Shown here: one piece after another, positions 42,449-51,672 of the stretch
How positions within the stretch are numbered: the first letter of the stretch is position 1
Layout: each line of letters begins with the position of its first letter
Assembly: GCA_003543235.1 (NCBI GenBank)
Contig: DPJA01000030.1
Coordinates: 1-64,000 of the forward strand
Length of the DNA: 64,000 nucleotides
Direction of reading: 5' to 3'
DNA from: Lachnospiraceae bacterium
GTDB lineage: Bacteria > Bacillota > Clostridia > Lachnospirales > Anaerotignaceae
Position numbers and translations under genes: made by a program
The notes under the pieces: generated by a model
What the model was told of the DNA's origin: nothing
Database searches by the model: none
Seen by the model: the letters and a program-made list of their open reading frames with translations, nothing else

Positions 42449-44659
42449 TTATATTTCAATATTATTTTTCAATTTCTCGTTATCTGTAAGGAAATGCCCT
42501 GTTGACGGAAGTTTTGTGGTTCTGTAATACTCGGCATTATCACTATAGAAATTTTCAATAGGGCAAACACGAGTTATTTTGCTGTTTTTCTTTAGTGTAT
42601 AAACCTGCACACCAACTGCATTTTTTGTGGTAGACAGTGGAATGAGGTTTGTGTTAAACAGACATACTTTGTCAAAGTCACGGGTTAGTACAAAGTCTAC
42701 ATCGTCGTCAATTTTTGCAATAAAAATTAGCGGAGATTTTGCTGAATACGCATTAATCAACTTTTTGCGGTTAGCTTTAGTTTGGTATGCGTTAAGTGGA
42801 ATTTTTGCCGCCTTGCCATTTGCAAACATATAAAGCATATTTCCACTGTAGTCGTAGGTTGTGGTCATATAAACGATTTTTTCTTCATCCTCAAGGTCGA
42901 AAATGTTATTAAGATAATCACCCATACTGCTGGCTTTGCATTCAGTTGCATCGCTAGCTTTTATTTTATATACATTTTGTTTGTTGGAAAAGAAAATTAT
43001 TTCCGCACGATTAGTTGTTTCTAGCTCGCTAATAATTTGGTCATCCTCTTTAAGTTTTTGCTCACCTGATGAACGCATGGAAACGAGAGTTATTTTTTTG
43101 AAATAATTTTGTTCAGTGAGGAAAAGACGTATTCCATAATCCTCAATTATATCCTCTTCGGAAAATTCCAAAATTTCGTGTTGTTCAAGTATATCTGTTT
43201 GACGGTCCTTGCCATATTTTTTTGCAACGGCATTAAGCTGGCTACAAATAAGATTTTTAATCTTTGCCTCGCTTTTAAGGGTGTCAGACAGGCTTTGTAT
43301 TTCTCCACGAAGAACATCAAGTTCTTTAATTCTATTTAAGATATATTCCTTATTTATGTTTCTAAGGCGAATTTCTGCAATATATTCGGCTTGAATTTCA
43401 TCAATGTCAAAACCTTGCATAAGGTTGGGGATAACCATTGCCTCAAACTCGGTTTCACGGATAATGCGTATTGCTTTATCAATGTCAATAAGTATTTTTT
43501 TAAGCCCCTCAAGTAAATGAAGTTTATGATTTTTCTTATCAATGTCGTAACCAAGCTGACCTCTTATTGACTTCATTCTAAATTCTACCCAAGCACTTAA
43601 AATACCTTTAACCCCAAGGGTTTTCGGACGTCCGTCTATAAGTAAATTAAAATTACAGCTAAAGCTGTCTGAAAGAGGAGTTTGTTTAAAAAGCTTGTGC
43701 ATAAGCATATTAACTTTGGTATTCTTTTTTACATCTATGGCAATTTTAAGTCCGCCTAAGTCGGTTTCGTCACGAATATCAGTTATATCTTTAATTTTTC
43801 CAGTTTTGACCAAAATAATTATTTTGTCAATTATGGCTTCAATGGTGGTGGTGTAGGGAATTTCAGTGACTTCTATACAGCTATTTATTTCGTCATAAAT
43901 ATATTTTGCACGCACCTTAAAGCTGCCACGACCAGTTGAATAAACTTGTTCAAGCTCTGCTTTATTATAAATAAGCTCTCCGCCTGTAGAGAAATCTGGT
44001 GCTTTAAGATAGGTTGAAATGTCGCAGTTATTATCCTTAATGTAGTTTATTGTAGCTTGACAAATTTCTTTTAGGTTGAAGCTGCAAATAGAGCTTGCCA
44101 TACCAACAGCAATACCTTGGTTAGGATTAACTAAAATATTTGGAAAGGTAGTTGGCAAAAGCATAGGTTCTTTTGTGGAGGAATCGTAGTTATCAACAAA
44201 CTCCACTGTGTTTTTGTCTATATCATTGAAAATCTCAGCACAAATTGGGGACAACTTTACCTCAGTATACCTTGGTGCCGCATACGCCATATCTCTGGAA
44301 TATTGCTTGCCGAAGTTTCCCTTACTGTCTATAAATGGCAGCAAAAGGGCCGAATTACCCTCTGTAAGTCGTACAAGGGTTTCATAAATTGCGGCATCAC
44401 CGTGAGGGTTAAGGTGCATTGTTTGTCCAACAACATTGGAGGATTTTGTACGTGCACCATTAATAAGCCCCATTTTGTACATTGTGTATAAAAGCTTTCG
44501 GTGAGCAGGTTTAAAGCCATCAATTTCAGGAATAGCACGGGAAACAATAACACTCATGGCATAAGGCATATAGTTAAGTTCCAGAGTATCAGTTATATTT
44601 TGCTGGCATATAATTTCTTCTTTTATTATTTTGGATGTTTTGTCTGTTTTCTTAGCCAT
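42449..44659 (-). CDS. Type IIA DNA topoisomerase subunit A (GyrA/ParC-like)
   Basis: A 736-residue DNA-cleaving subunit. The winged-helix region carries HLNPHGDAAIYETLVRLTEG, and the catalytic Tyr131 lies in AAPRYTEV. A tower and coiled-coil region follow, then a C-terminal domain. It is shorter than GyrA (~820) and lacks an obvious GyrA box, so it is a topoisomerase IV-like or accessory type IIA enzyme. At the positions equivalent to E. coli GyrA Ser83/Asp87 it has Ala89/Glu93. It follows the subunit B gene in one operon. Confidence 0.9.
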   Translation of the reverse strand: MAKKTDKTSKIIKEEIICQQNITDTLELNYMPYAMSVIVSRAIPEIDGFKPAHRKLLYTMYKMGLINGARTKSSNVVGQTMHLNPHGDAAIYETLVRLTEGNSALLLPFIDSKGNFGKQYSRDMAYAAPRYTEVKLSPICAEIFNDIDKNTVEFVDNYDSSTKEPMLLPTTFPNILVNPNQGIAVGMASSICSFNLKEICQATINYIKDNNCDISTYLKAPDFSTGGELIYNKAELEQVYSTGRGSFKVRAKYIYDEINSCIEVTEIPYTTTIEAIIDKIIILVKTGKIKDITDIRDETDLGGLKIAIDVKKNTKVNMLMHKLFKQTPLSDSFSCNFNLLIDGRPKTLGVKGILSAWVEFRMKSIRGQLGYDIDKKNHKLHLLEGLKKILIDIDKAIRIIRETEFEAMVIPNLMQGFDIDEIQAEYIAEIRLRNINKEYILNRIKELDVLRGEIQSLSDTLKSEAKIKNLICSQLNAVAKKYGKDRQTDILEQHEILEFSEEDIIEDYGIRLFLTEQNYFKKITLVSMRSSGEQKLKEDDQIISELETTNRAEIIFFSNKQNVYKIKASDATECKASSMGDYLNNIFDLEDEEKIVYMTTTYDYSGNMLYMFANGKAAKIPLNAYQTKANRKKLINAYSAKSPLIFIAKIDDDVDFVLTRDFDKVCLFNTNLIPLSTTKNAVGVQVYTLKKNSKITRVCPIENFYSDNAEYYRTTKLPSTGHFLTDNEKLKNNIEI

Positions 44660-44692
44660 ATTAAATCTCCTTGGAATTAGGTCTGTTTCGGT

Positions 44693-46672
44693 TTACCCCA
44701 GCTCACTAAAATCGATGTAGTTATGTCCAAATTCCTCTATATATTCTTTTCTGCCTTTAAGGTTCTCGCCTAAAAGCAGTTCAAATTTATTTTGCGTTGC
44801 CGCTACATCTTCGGGAATAACCTGTATAAGCCGCCTGCTTTGTGGGTTCATTGTTGTTTCCCACATCATTTCAGGCTGATTTTCACCCAAGCCCTTGGAA
44901 CGCTGAATAGTGTATTTTCCGCTTATCGTAGCTAATATATCGGCTTTTTCAATCTCAGAATAAGCGAAAGCGGTTTTTTTTCCAAAATTTATTTCGTAAA
45001 GTGGTGATTCTGCAATAAAAACCTTTTTTTCAGTAATAAGTGTGGGTACAAGGCGGTAAAGCATGGTTAGTATAAGCGTTCTAATTTGAAAGCCGTCAAC
45101 ATCTGCATCGGTACAGATTATTATTTTGCTCCATTTAAGTTGGCTCAAATCAAAGGAATTAAGGTCGGAATTATGTTTTGTTTTAATCTCAACACCACAG
45201 CCTAAAACCTTTAAAAGGTCGGTTATAATTTCGCTTTTAAATATTTTGTCATAGTCGGCTTTAAGACAGTTAAGTATCTTTCCACGTACGGGAATTATTG
45301 CCTGAAATTCTGCATCACGACCAAGTTTACAAGCACCCAAAGCTGAATCGCCCTCAACTATATAAATTTCTCGTCGAGTTATATCTTTGGTACGGCAGTT
45401 AACAAATTTTTCAACTCGATTGCTTATATCTAAATTGCCTGTAAGCTTTTTTCTTATTGATACACGAGTTTTTTCGGCTGTTTCACGGCTACGTTTATTT
45501 GCAAGTATTTGTGCAGCTATTTTGTCGGCATCCATCTTATTTTCAATAAAATAAATCTCCAATTGACTTTTGAAATAATCCGTCATTGCATCTTGAATAA
45601 ACTTATTTGTAATGGATTTTTTGGTCTGATTTTCGTAGCTTGTCATGGTGGAAAAAGAGTTTATAATAAGGATAAGACTATCTTCTATATCTGCAAAAAT
45701 TATCTTTTTTTCATCTTTTTTATAAAGATTGTTGGTTTTGATATATTTATCTATGGCGTATACAAAGGAACTTTTTACTGCTTTGTCAGGAGAGCCACCA
45801 TATTCCAAAAAGCTGGAATTGTGAAAATATTGTAGGGTGTTAACTTCATTATTAAAGCAGAAGGCTGCCTCAAATTTCAGTTTATACTCTGCTTTATCCT
45901 CACGGTCACGACCTTTAGTTTCGGTTTCAAGGTAATGTATTCCTGTTAAGCCTTTGTCCTCATTTAATTCTTGTAAATAATCTTTAATTCCGTTTTCATA
46001 TAAAAAAGTAAAGCTTTTGCCACTTTCTTCGTCTGTTAAAACGAAAGTAAGCCCTGCATTAACAATTGCCTGTTTTTTAAGCACATCTTGAAAGAAAGAT
46101 AGAGGAATATTTATGTCTGTAAAAACATCTTTATCAGGTCGCCATTTTATGGAGGTGCCTGTGGCCTTTTTTGTTGTTGGTTCTTTTATAAGACCGCCTA
46201 TGTTTTCGCCTTTTTCAAAGTGAAGCTTGTAGCAATTACCATCACGGTAGATTTCTGCATCCATATATTCAGAGGAATATTGGGTTGCACACGTACCAAG
46301 ACCGTTAAGACCGAGGGAATATTCATAATTTTCACCAGAGTTATTTTGGTATTTTCCACCTGCATAAAGTTCACAGAAAACCAACTTCCAGTTATAGCAG
46401 TTTTCATTTTTGTTGAAGTCAACAGGTATACCACGTCCATTATCTTTAACAATTATAGAGTTGTCCTTTAGACGAGCAACCTCAATTTTGTTGCCATGAC
46501 CTTCTCTGGCTTCATCTATAGAGTTTGATAAAATTTCAAAAACAGAATGCTGACAGCCCTCAAGACCATCAGAACCGAAGATAACTCCAGGGCGAAGACG
46601 CACACGGTCCGCACCTTTTAGGGAGGTAATGCTTTCATTATTATAGGAAGTAACTGAATTTATTTTTGCCAT
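44693..46672 (-). CDS. Type IIA DNA topoisomerase subunit B (GyrB/ParE-like)
   Basis: A 659-residue ATPase subunit. The GHKL ATPase domain has ILSNSIDEAREG, VKDNGRGIPVD and LGLNGLGTCATQYSSE (the usual LHGVGAS replaced by LNGLGTC). The TOPRIM domain has VEGDSALG, PVRGKILN and CTDADVDGFQIRTL, and QRSKGLGENQPEMMW lies in the C-terminal part. The K-loop-type QTK motif appears as ENQTKKSITN. It is more divergent than housekeeping GyrB, which suggests a second enzyme specific to this lineage. First gene of the pair. Confidence 0.9.
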   Translation of the reverse strand: MAKINSVTSYNNESITSLKGADRVRLRPGVIFGSDGLEGCQHSVFEILSNSIDEAREGHGNKIEVARLKDNSIIVKDNGRGIPVDFNKNENCYNWKLVFCELYAGGKYQNNSGENYEYSLGLNGLGTCATQYSSEYMDAEIYRDGNCYKLHFEKGENIGGLIKEPTTKKATGTSIKWRPDKDVFTDINIPLSFFQDVLKKQAIVNAGLTFVLTDEESGKSFTFLYENGIKDYLQELNEDKGLTGIHYLETETKGRDREDKAEYKLKFEAAFCFNNEVNTLQYFHNSSFLEYGGSPDKAVKSSFVYAIDKYIKTNNLYKKDEKKIIFADIEDSLILIINSFSTMTSYENQTKKSITNKFIQDAMTDYFKSQLEIYFIENKMDADKIAAQILANKRSRETAEKTRVSIRKKLTGNLDISNRVEKFVNCRTKDITRREIYIVEGDSALGACKLGRDAEFQAIIPVRGKILNCLKADYDKIFKSEIITDLLKVLGCGVEIKTKHNSDLNSFDLSQLKWSKIIICTDADVDGFQIRTLILTMLYRLVPTLITEKKVFIAESPLYEINFGKKTAFAYSEIEKADILATISGKYTIQRSKGLGENQPEMMWETTMNPQSRRLIQVIPEDVAATQNKFELLLGENLKGRKEYIEEFGHNYIDFSELG

Positions 46673-46774
46673 AACTGCACCTACTTAATTTATTTTAGTG
46701 CCGAATACCTTGCATTTTGGAAAACGGCTTGTTACAACAATCAGTATAAACCGAATATTTTATTCAATATACTT

Positions 46775-46804
46775 AGGATACATGAAAAACCGTAGAATTG
46801 TCAA
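46775..46804 (-). promoter_or_regulatory. Promoter of the topoisomerase pair
   Basis: On the minus strand TTGACA (46804-46799), 18-base spacer, TATCCT (46780-46775). The leader to the start codon is about 95 bases. Confidence 0.5.
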
Positions 46805-46887
46805 GTACCCATACGAACATATGTTTGAAAAAGAAGTGCCAATAAAATCACCTGCTTATCATAATATGAAAGACAGGTGAAATGCTG

Positions 46888-47763
46888 TTACAGTTTATTG
46901 TATTTTTTGACAAGACAAATGCCTAAAACAGTAGGTCCTACATGTGCTCCTATTGTTGCACCAATAATTGTCACAAAGGGTATATTTAGTGAATAATCAT
47001 CCATAAGTGAGTGGTGCATACTTTCCACCTCACGAAAACGGTTTGATGTAACAAAGCAGAAGTCATAATCCTGTGGATTTCCATTACAATCTGCAAGGAC
47101 AAAATCTATAATTTCTTTAATGGCTTTTTTGTTTCCTCGAACCTTGCTTTGAGGAACAAGCTCACCATTTTTAAGGGCAATAATGGGTTTTATGTTGAGT
47201 ATTTGCCCTGCAAAGGCACTAGCCTTGCCAATTCGTCCGCCTTTTTGTAAATAATCTAAAGAATCAATGGTGAAATAAACACGACCTGTTTCCTTAAGCT
47301 GTTCAATTTTTTTTGCGGTTTCATCAATAGTTAAACCTGCATTACGCATATATGCCCCTTGAAGAACAAGCAGACCTTGAGAGCCTGTAGCAAGGGTACT
47401 ATTTATTACCATTATTTTTTGCTTGGGATATTCCTCAAGCATAAGGGAGGCTGCATTAACAGCACTTTGGTAAGAACCACTGAATTTTTCGGTTAAAGTA
47501 AAACAAAGAATGTCATGGCCTGCTTCAAGGTGGGGTTTAAATTTATCAATATAATCAGAAATTGGCGGGAAAGAGGTTTTTGGGTATATGTGGTCATTAA
47601 CTAAGCTTGAAGTAAGGTCTTCAACAGAAAGCTCATCAATTTCCTTGAAATAATTTTCGTGGTCAAGGGACACATAATAAGGAACTATGTAAATATTATA
47701 TTTATCACGAAGCTGACATGGAATATCGCAAGAACTGTCAGATATGATTACAAAACTATTCAT
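46888..47763 (-). CDS. DegV-family fatty-acid-binding protein
   Basis: 291 residues. IISDSSCDIP at the N-terminus, KTSFPPISDYIDKF, LCFTLTEKFSGSYQSAVNAA and GRIGKASAFAGQILNIKPIIALKNGELVPQSKVRG are the DegV signature. DegV (FakB) proteins hold a fatty acid for phosphorylation by FakA; no fakA is in the window, so this could be one of several paralogues. No operon partner. Confidence 0.93.
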   Translation of the reverse strand: MNSFVIISDSSCDIPCQLRDKYNIYIVPYYVSLDHENYFKEIDELSVEDLTSSLVNDHIYPKTSFPPISDYIDKFKPHLEAGHDILCFTLTEKFSGSYQSAVNAASLMLEEYPKQKIMVINSTLATGSQGLLVLQGAYMRNAGLTIDETAKKIEQLKETGRVYFTIDSLDYLQKGGRIGKASAFAGQILNIKPIIALKNGELVPQSKVRGNKKAIKEIIDFVLADCNGNPQDYDFCFVTSNRFREVESMHHSLMDDYSLNIPFVTIIGATIGAHVGPTVLGICLVKKYNKL

Positions 47764-47965
47764 TTGTTTTCCTCCAAATTTAAAACGTATATAGTCATTT
47801 TATATGTAAACAAGGGTTATGTCAATCATTTGACTATAGGGATGGAAAAATGTTATTATTAAATAAATTAAATTAGATTAAAGAACATGGGGATTCCCAA
47901 ACTTAACGCCTTAAAATGGCAAAAATTTTGTTAAGTATCAATTTATTAGAATGATGGAGAATGAT

Positions 47966-50143
47966 ATGGGAAGAATACTTGTTATAGCGGAAAAACCCTC
48001 GGTAGGTCGTGATATTGCAAAGGTGCTTGGTGCAACCCAGCGTGGCAACGGATTTCTTAGTGGTGAAAAATATATTGTAAGTTGGGCAGTTGGACATCTT
48101 ATAACCCTGTGTGACCCTCAGGATTATGATATTAACCTGAAAAAATGGAGGTATCAGGACCTTCCTATTATGCCTGATAACCTTAAACTTAAGGCGATTA
48201 AGCAAACAAATGACCAGCTTAAAATTTTGGAAGCACTTATGAATGATGATGACACAGAAAGTATAATTTGTGCAACAGACAGTGGGCGTGAGGGCGAGCT
48301 TATATTTAGATATATTTACGAGTATGTTAAATGCCAAAAACCATTTCAGCGTCTATGGATTTCCAGTATGACAGACAAGGCTATAAAAGATGGATTTGCA
48401 GGGCTTAAACCAAGTGAGGTCTATGACAATTTGTATTATTCGGCAAAATGCCGTTCTGAGGCAGACTGGCTTGTGGGTATAAATGCCTCTCGTGCCTATA
48501 CTTTGAAATATGATGCTCTTTTGTCTATAGGTCGTGTTCAAACACCTACCCTTGCCATAATTGTGGCACGTCAAAAGGAAATAGATGCCTTTGATTCCAA
48601 AGAATATTATGAAGTAAGCACCAATTATGGGGATTTTGGCGGCACATGGTTTTTGGTGGATTACGGAGAAACAAAAATATTTGAAAAAGAAAAGGCAGAA
48701 GAAATTGCAAAAAAAGTTACGGGAAAGAACGCAATAGTAACGAAAATTGAAAATGAGGAAAAACGTCAGCCAGCACCACTTTTGTATGACCTTACGGAGC
48801 TGCAGAGGGATTGCAACCGAAAGTTTGGCTTTTCGGCACAAAAAACTCTTACAATTGCCCAGAGTTTGTATGAAAAACGCAAAATGGTAACATATCCACG
48901 TACGGATAGTAGATATTTAAGTGATGATATGATACCAAAAATCAACGCTACCCTTAAAAAATTTAGCAACGCAGCCAACTATAAGGAGTTTGCTCAATAT
49001 GTGCTGGATATGGAAAAACTGCCTATTTCTAAAAGGATAATTGATAATGCTAAGGTAAGCGACCATCACGCAATTATTCCAACGGACAGCAATATAAATA
49101 TAAATAGCCTTACAGATGAAGAACGAAAGGTTTACAATTTGATTGCTCTTAGATTTATTTCTGTTTTTTATTCACCATATGTTTACAACACCACAAGGGC
49201 AGTTGTGCTTAGTGAAGAAGAAACCTTTATATCTCGTGGAACTACAATAATTGAGTATGGGTGGATGGCTCTTTATAAAGGTGTAGAGGAAGAGGAAAAA
49301 AAGAAAAAGAAAGAAAAGGCAGAAGAAGCTGTTTTGCCACCGTTGGAAGAGGGCGATACCGTAAATATTGTTGATGCAAAGGCGGTTAAAAAGAAAACAC
49401 AGCCACCAAAGGCATATACCGAGGCAAGCTTACTCTCGGCAATGGAAAATGCGGGACGGTTTATTGATGACGAAAATTTAAGAGAACAGCTTAAAGAAAG
49501 CGGGCTTGGTACACCGGCAACTCGTGCGGCAATAATAGAAAGACTTATTACAGTGGGCTATATAGTTAGAAAAGGAAAGGCGTTAGTGCCTACAATAAAA
49601 GGCATGAATATAATAGCCATTGTGCCAGAGGAACTTAAAAGTCCACAAACCACAGGTAAGTGGGAAAAAGGGTTATCCTCTATTTCTAAGGGGAAAATGC
49701 AAGACGAGCGGTTTATGGGAAGTATAAAGCGTTTTGTATATTTTCTTATAGATAATGCAAAAAAGTCCGACACATCTATAGTGTTTGAGGATGAAAAAAA
49801 AGGCAAGGGGAAATCCCATGGAGGTCTTGGAAAATGTCCACTTTGCAATGATGGTGAAATTTTTGAGAACAAGAAGGCATTTTTTTGTGGAAATTGGAAA
49901 AAAGGGTGCAAATTTACTATATGGAAAAATTGTTTAGACATCTATGGCAATTCTGTTGATGCACCAAAGGTGAAAGAACTGCTTAAAAATAAAAAGGTTG
50001 AAAATATAACCTGTGCATTACCTCAAACAGGTGAAAAGGGTGTTGCCACCCTTATATTAAACCCAAAATTAACAGGTGAACTGGAACTGATGAATTTTAA
50101 GCGTGAGGATGCTCAGGCAAAAGGCGAGCAAGAAGTTCTGTAA
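47966..50143 (+). CDS. topB: DNA topoisomerase III
   Basis: A 725-residue type IA topoisomerase that decatenates DNA and resolves recombination intermediates. TOPRIM domain (ILVIAEKPSVGRDIAKVLGA, CATDSGREGELIFRYIY), then the catalytic Tyr in KRKMVTYPRTDSRYL and SIGRVQTPTLAIIVARQ. A lysine-rich linker (EEEKKKKKEKAEE) occurs in the domain before PPKAYTEASLLSAMEN. One C-terminal zinc-finger-like module (CPLCNDGEIFENKKAFFCGNWKKGC) ends the protein. GGAG selects the ATG at 47966. Its 3' end overlaps the convergent YaiI-family gene by 47 bases. Confidence 0.96.
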   Translation: MGRILVIAEKPSVGRDIAKVLGATQRGNGFLSGEKYIVSWAVGHLITLCDPQDYDINLKKWRYQDLPIMPDNLKLKAIKQTNDQLKILEALMNDDDTESIICATDSGREGELIFRYIYEYVKCQKPFQRLWISSMTDKAIKDGFAGLKPSEVYDNLYYSAKCRSEADWLVGINASRAYTLKYDALLSIGRVQTPTLAIIVARQKEIDAFDSKEYYEVSTNYGDFGGTWFLVDYGETKIFEKEKAEEIAKKVTGKNAIVTKIENEEKRQPAPLLYDLTELQRDCNRKFGFSAQKTLTIAQSLYEKRKMVTYPRTDSRYLSDDMIPKINATLKKFSNAANYKEFAQYVLDMEKLPISKRIIDNAKVSDHHAIIPTDSNININSLTDEERKVYNLIALRFISVFYSPYVYNTTRAVVLSEEETFISRGTTIIEYGWMALYKGVEEEEKKKKKEKAEEAVLPPLEEGDTVNIVDAKAVKKKTQPPKAYTEASLLSAMENAGRFIDDENLREQLKESGLGTPATRAAIIERLITVGYIVRKGKALVPTIKGMNIIAIVPEELKSPQTTGKWEKGLSSISKGKMQDERFMGSIKRFVYFLIDNAKKSDTSIVFEDEKKGKGKSHGGLGKCPLCNDGEIFENKKAFFCGNWKKGCKFTIWKNCLDIYGNSVDAPKVKELLKNKKVENITCALPQTGEKGVATLILNPKLTGELELMNFKREDAQAKGEQEVL

Positions 50144-50552
50144 AGAAGTTCTGAAACTTTTCGTTATTTTCTTTTGTGCGAGGCTTAAATTTTCCACTAT
50201 GTATGCCGGCACGTCGCATTTGTTTGCCTATATGCCGCTCAAAAAGCATACGGTCTATGTTGCTAGAATCATACATAAATCCATTTTGGTGTACTGCATA
50301 GGCATTTTTGGCTAATACCATTGAGGCAAGACCATAATCTTGGGTAATGCAAATATCCCCAGAGGTAATGTGGTTTACTATGGCAAAATCTACTGAGTCA
50401 GCACCTTTATCAACGGTAATAACAGTAGAGTAATCATCACTAAAGCGGTGGCTTGTATCCACAAACATAAAAACTGGGAGGTTGTATTTTTTTGCAGAAG
50501 AAACTATAATCTCTTTAACAGGGCAAGCATCGGCGTCAACAAGTATATTCAT
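50097..50552 (-). CDS. YaiI/YqxD family (DUF188) protein
   Basis: A 151-residue protein of a widespread family with a PIN-like or NYN-like fold and no settled function. Signatures: ILVDADACPVKEIIVSSA, VDKGADSVDFAIVNHITSGDICITQDYGLASM and NGFMYDSSNIDRMLFERHIGKQMRRAG. The acidic residues in VDADACP and TQDYGLA could bind metal. GGAG precedes the ATG at 50552; an upstream GTG/ATG extension has no family support. It overlaps the end of topB tail to tail, so the two mRNAs are antisense there. Confidence 0.92.
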   Translation of the reverse strand: MNILVDADACPVKEIIVSSAKKYNLPVFMFVDTSHRFSDDYSTVITVDKGADSVDFAIVNHITSGDICITQDYGLASMVLAKNAYAVHQNGFMYDSSNIDRMLFERHIGKQMRRAGIHSGKFKPRTKENNEKFQNFFTELLARLLPEHPHA

Positions 50553-50717
50553 ATTAAAAACTCCTTTTTTAATAATAGTATATGAATTTTTTGTTATCGT
50601 CAAAGAAATTAATAAAAATTTAATAGCTATAATTCAAATATTTTGATATAATATCCGAGTTAATGTTTTATTGTAAAATAATGTAAGAGGAAAATATGCA
50701 ATTGAGGAGGGGTAGAT

Positions 50718-51644
50718 ATGCCGATTAAATTACCGGCCCATTTGCCAGCACAGGAAGTTTTAGCAAAAGAGGGCATTTTTGTAATGGATGAGGACAGAGC
50801 TTTTCATCAAGATATTCGTCCTCTTAAAATAGCAGTTTTAAACCTTATGCCTTTAAAAGAGGTTACAGAGGTTCAGCTTTTAAGGCTTATTGGTAATACG
50901 CCTTTGCAGATAGAAGTAACACTTTTGCACCCTAAAAATCATGACACAAAAAATACACCAGCAGAGCATATGGCAAGCTTTTATCATAACTTTGATGAAA
51001 TTAGAGGTCAAAAATTTGACGGAATGATTATTACAGGTGCACCAATAGAACTTTTCGACTTTGAGGAGATAACCTACTGGGACGAACTTGTGGAAATTAT
51101 GGAATGGACCAAAAGCAATGTTACAAGCACAATGCACATTTGCTGGGGTGCCCAGGCGGGGCTTTACTATCACTATGGTATACCAAAGCATACGCTGGAT
51201 AAAAAGGTATTTGGAGTTTTTCCACACTATACAAATGATTATATGGGCGAAAATGATAAGCTTTTAAAGGGCTTTGACGATGAGTTTTTTGTTCCCCACT
51301 CCAGACGTACAGAGGTAAGACGAGAGGATATTGCAAAAAATCCTAAGGTTGTTATTTTGTCTGAAAGTGACGAGTCAGGGGTATATATTGCAATAGCAAA
51401 GCATGGCAGACATATTTTTGTTATGGGGCATTCCGAATATGACCCACTTACACTTAAAACAGAGTACGATAGAGATATAAAAAAGGGTATAGATATTGAT
51501 GTGCCAAAGCATTATTTTAAGGATGATGACCCTGAAAAAGAACCAGTTGTAAGGTGGAGGTCACACTCTAATTTGCTGTTTAACAATTGGATTAATTATT
51601 ACGTATACCAGGAAACACCTTATGATATTGAAAGCATTAAATAA
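50718..51644 (+). CDS. metA: Homoserine O-acetyltransferase (MetA family)
   Basis: 308 residues. It activates homoserine for methionine synthesis. MPIKLPAHLPAQEVLAKEGIFVM and IAVLNLMPLKEVTEVQLLRLIGNTPLQ are typical of MetA. Nucleophile Cys142 is in HICWGAQA; the His/Glu pair is His238/Glu240 (GHSEYD). Residue 111 is Glu (ITGAPIE); published work on this family links Glu111 to acetyl-CoA and Gly111 to succinyl-CoA, so acetyl transfer is predicted. GAGGAGG precedes the ATG. No SAM or T-box leader is visible upstream. Confidence 0.95.
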   Translation: MPIKLPAHLPAQEVLAKEGIFVMDEDRAFHQDIRPLKIAVLNLMPLKEVTEVQLLRLIGNTPLQIEVTLLHPKNHDTKNTPAEHMASFYHNFDEIRGQKFDGMIITGAPIELFDFEEITYWDELVEIMEWTKSNVTSTMHICWGAQAGLYYHYGIPKHTLDKKVFGVFPHYTNDYMGENDKLLKGFDDEFFVPHSRRTEVRREDIAKNPKVVILSESDESGVYIAIAKHGRHIFVMGHSEYDPLTLKTEYDRDIKKGIDIDVPKHYFKDDDPEKEPVVRWRSHSNLLFNNWINYYVYQETPYDIESIK

Positions 51645-51672
51645 TCTTAAGAATAGTATGGAGGATTAATAA

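Noticed and set aside
46782..46880. A 32-codon plus-strand frame (MKNRRIVKYPYEHMFEK...) between the topoisomerase pair and degV
   Set aside because: Only a weak AGGAT precedes it, no promoter points at it, and it overlaps the minus-strand promoter of the topoisomerase operon.
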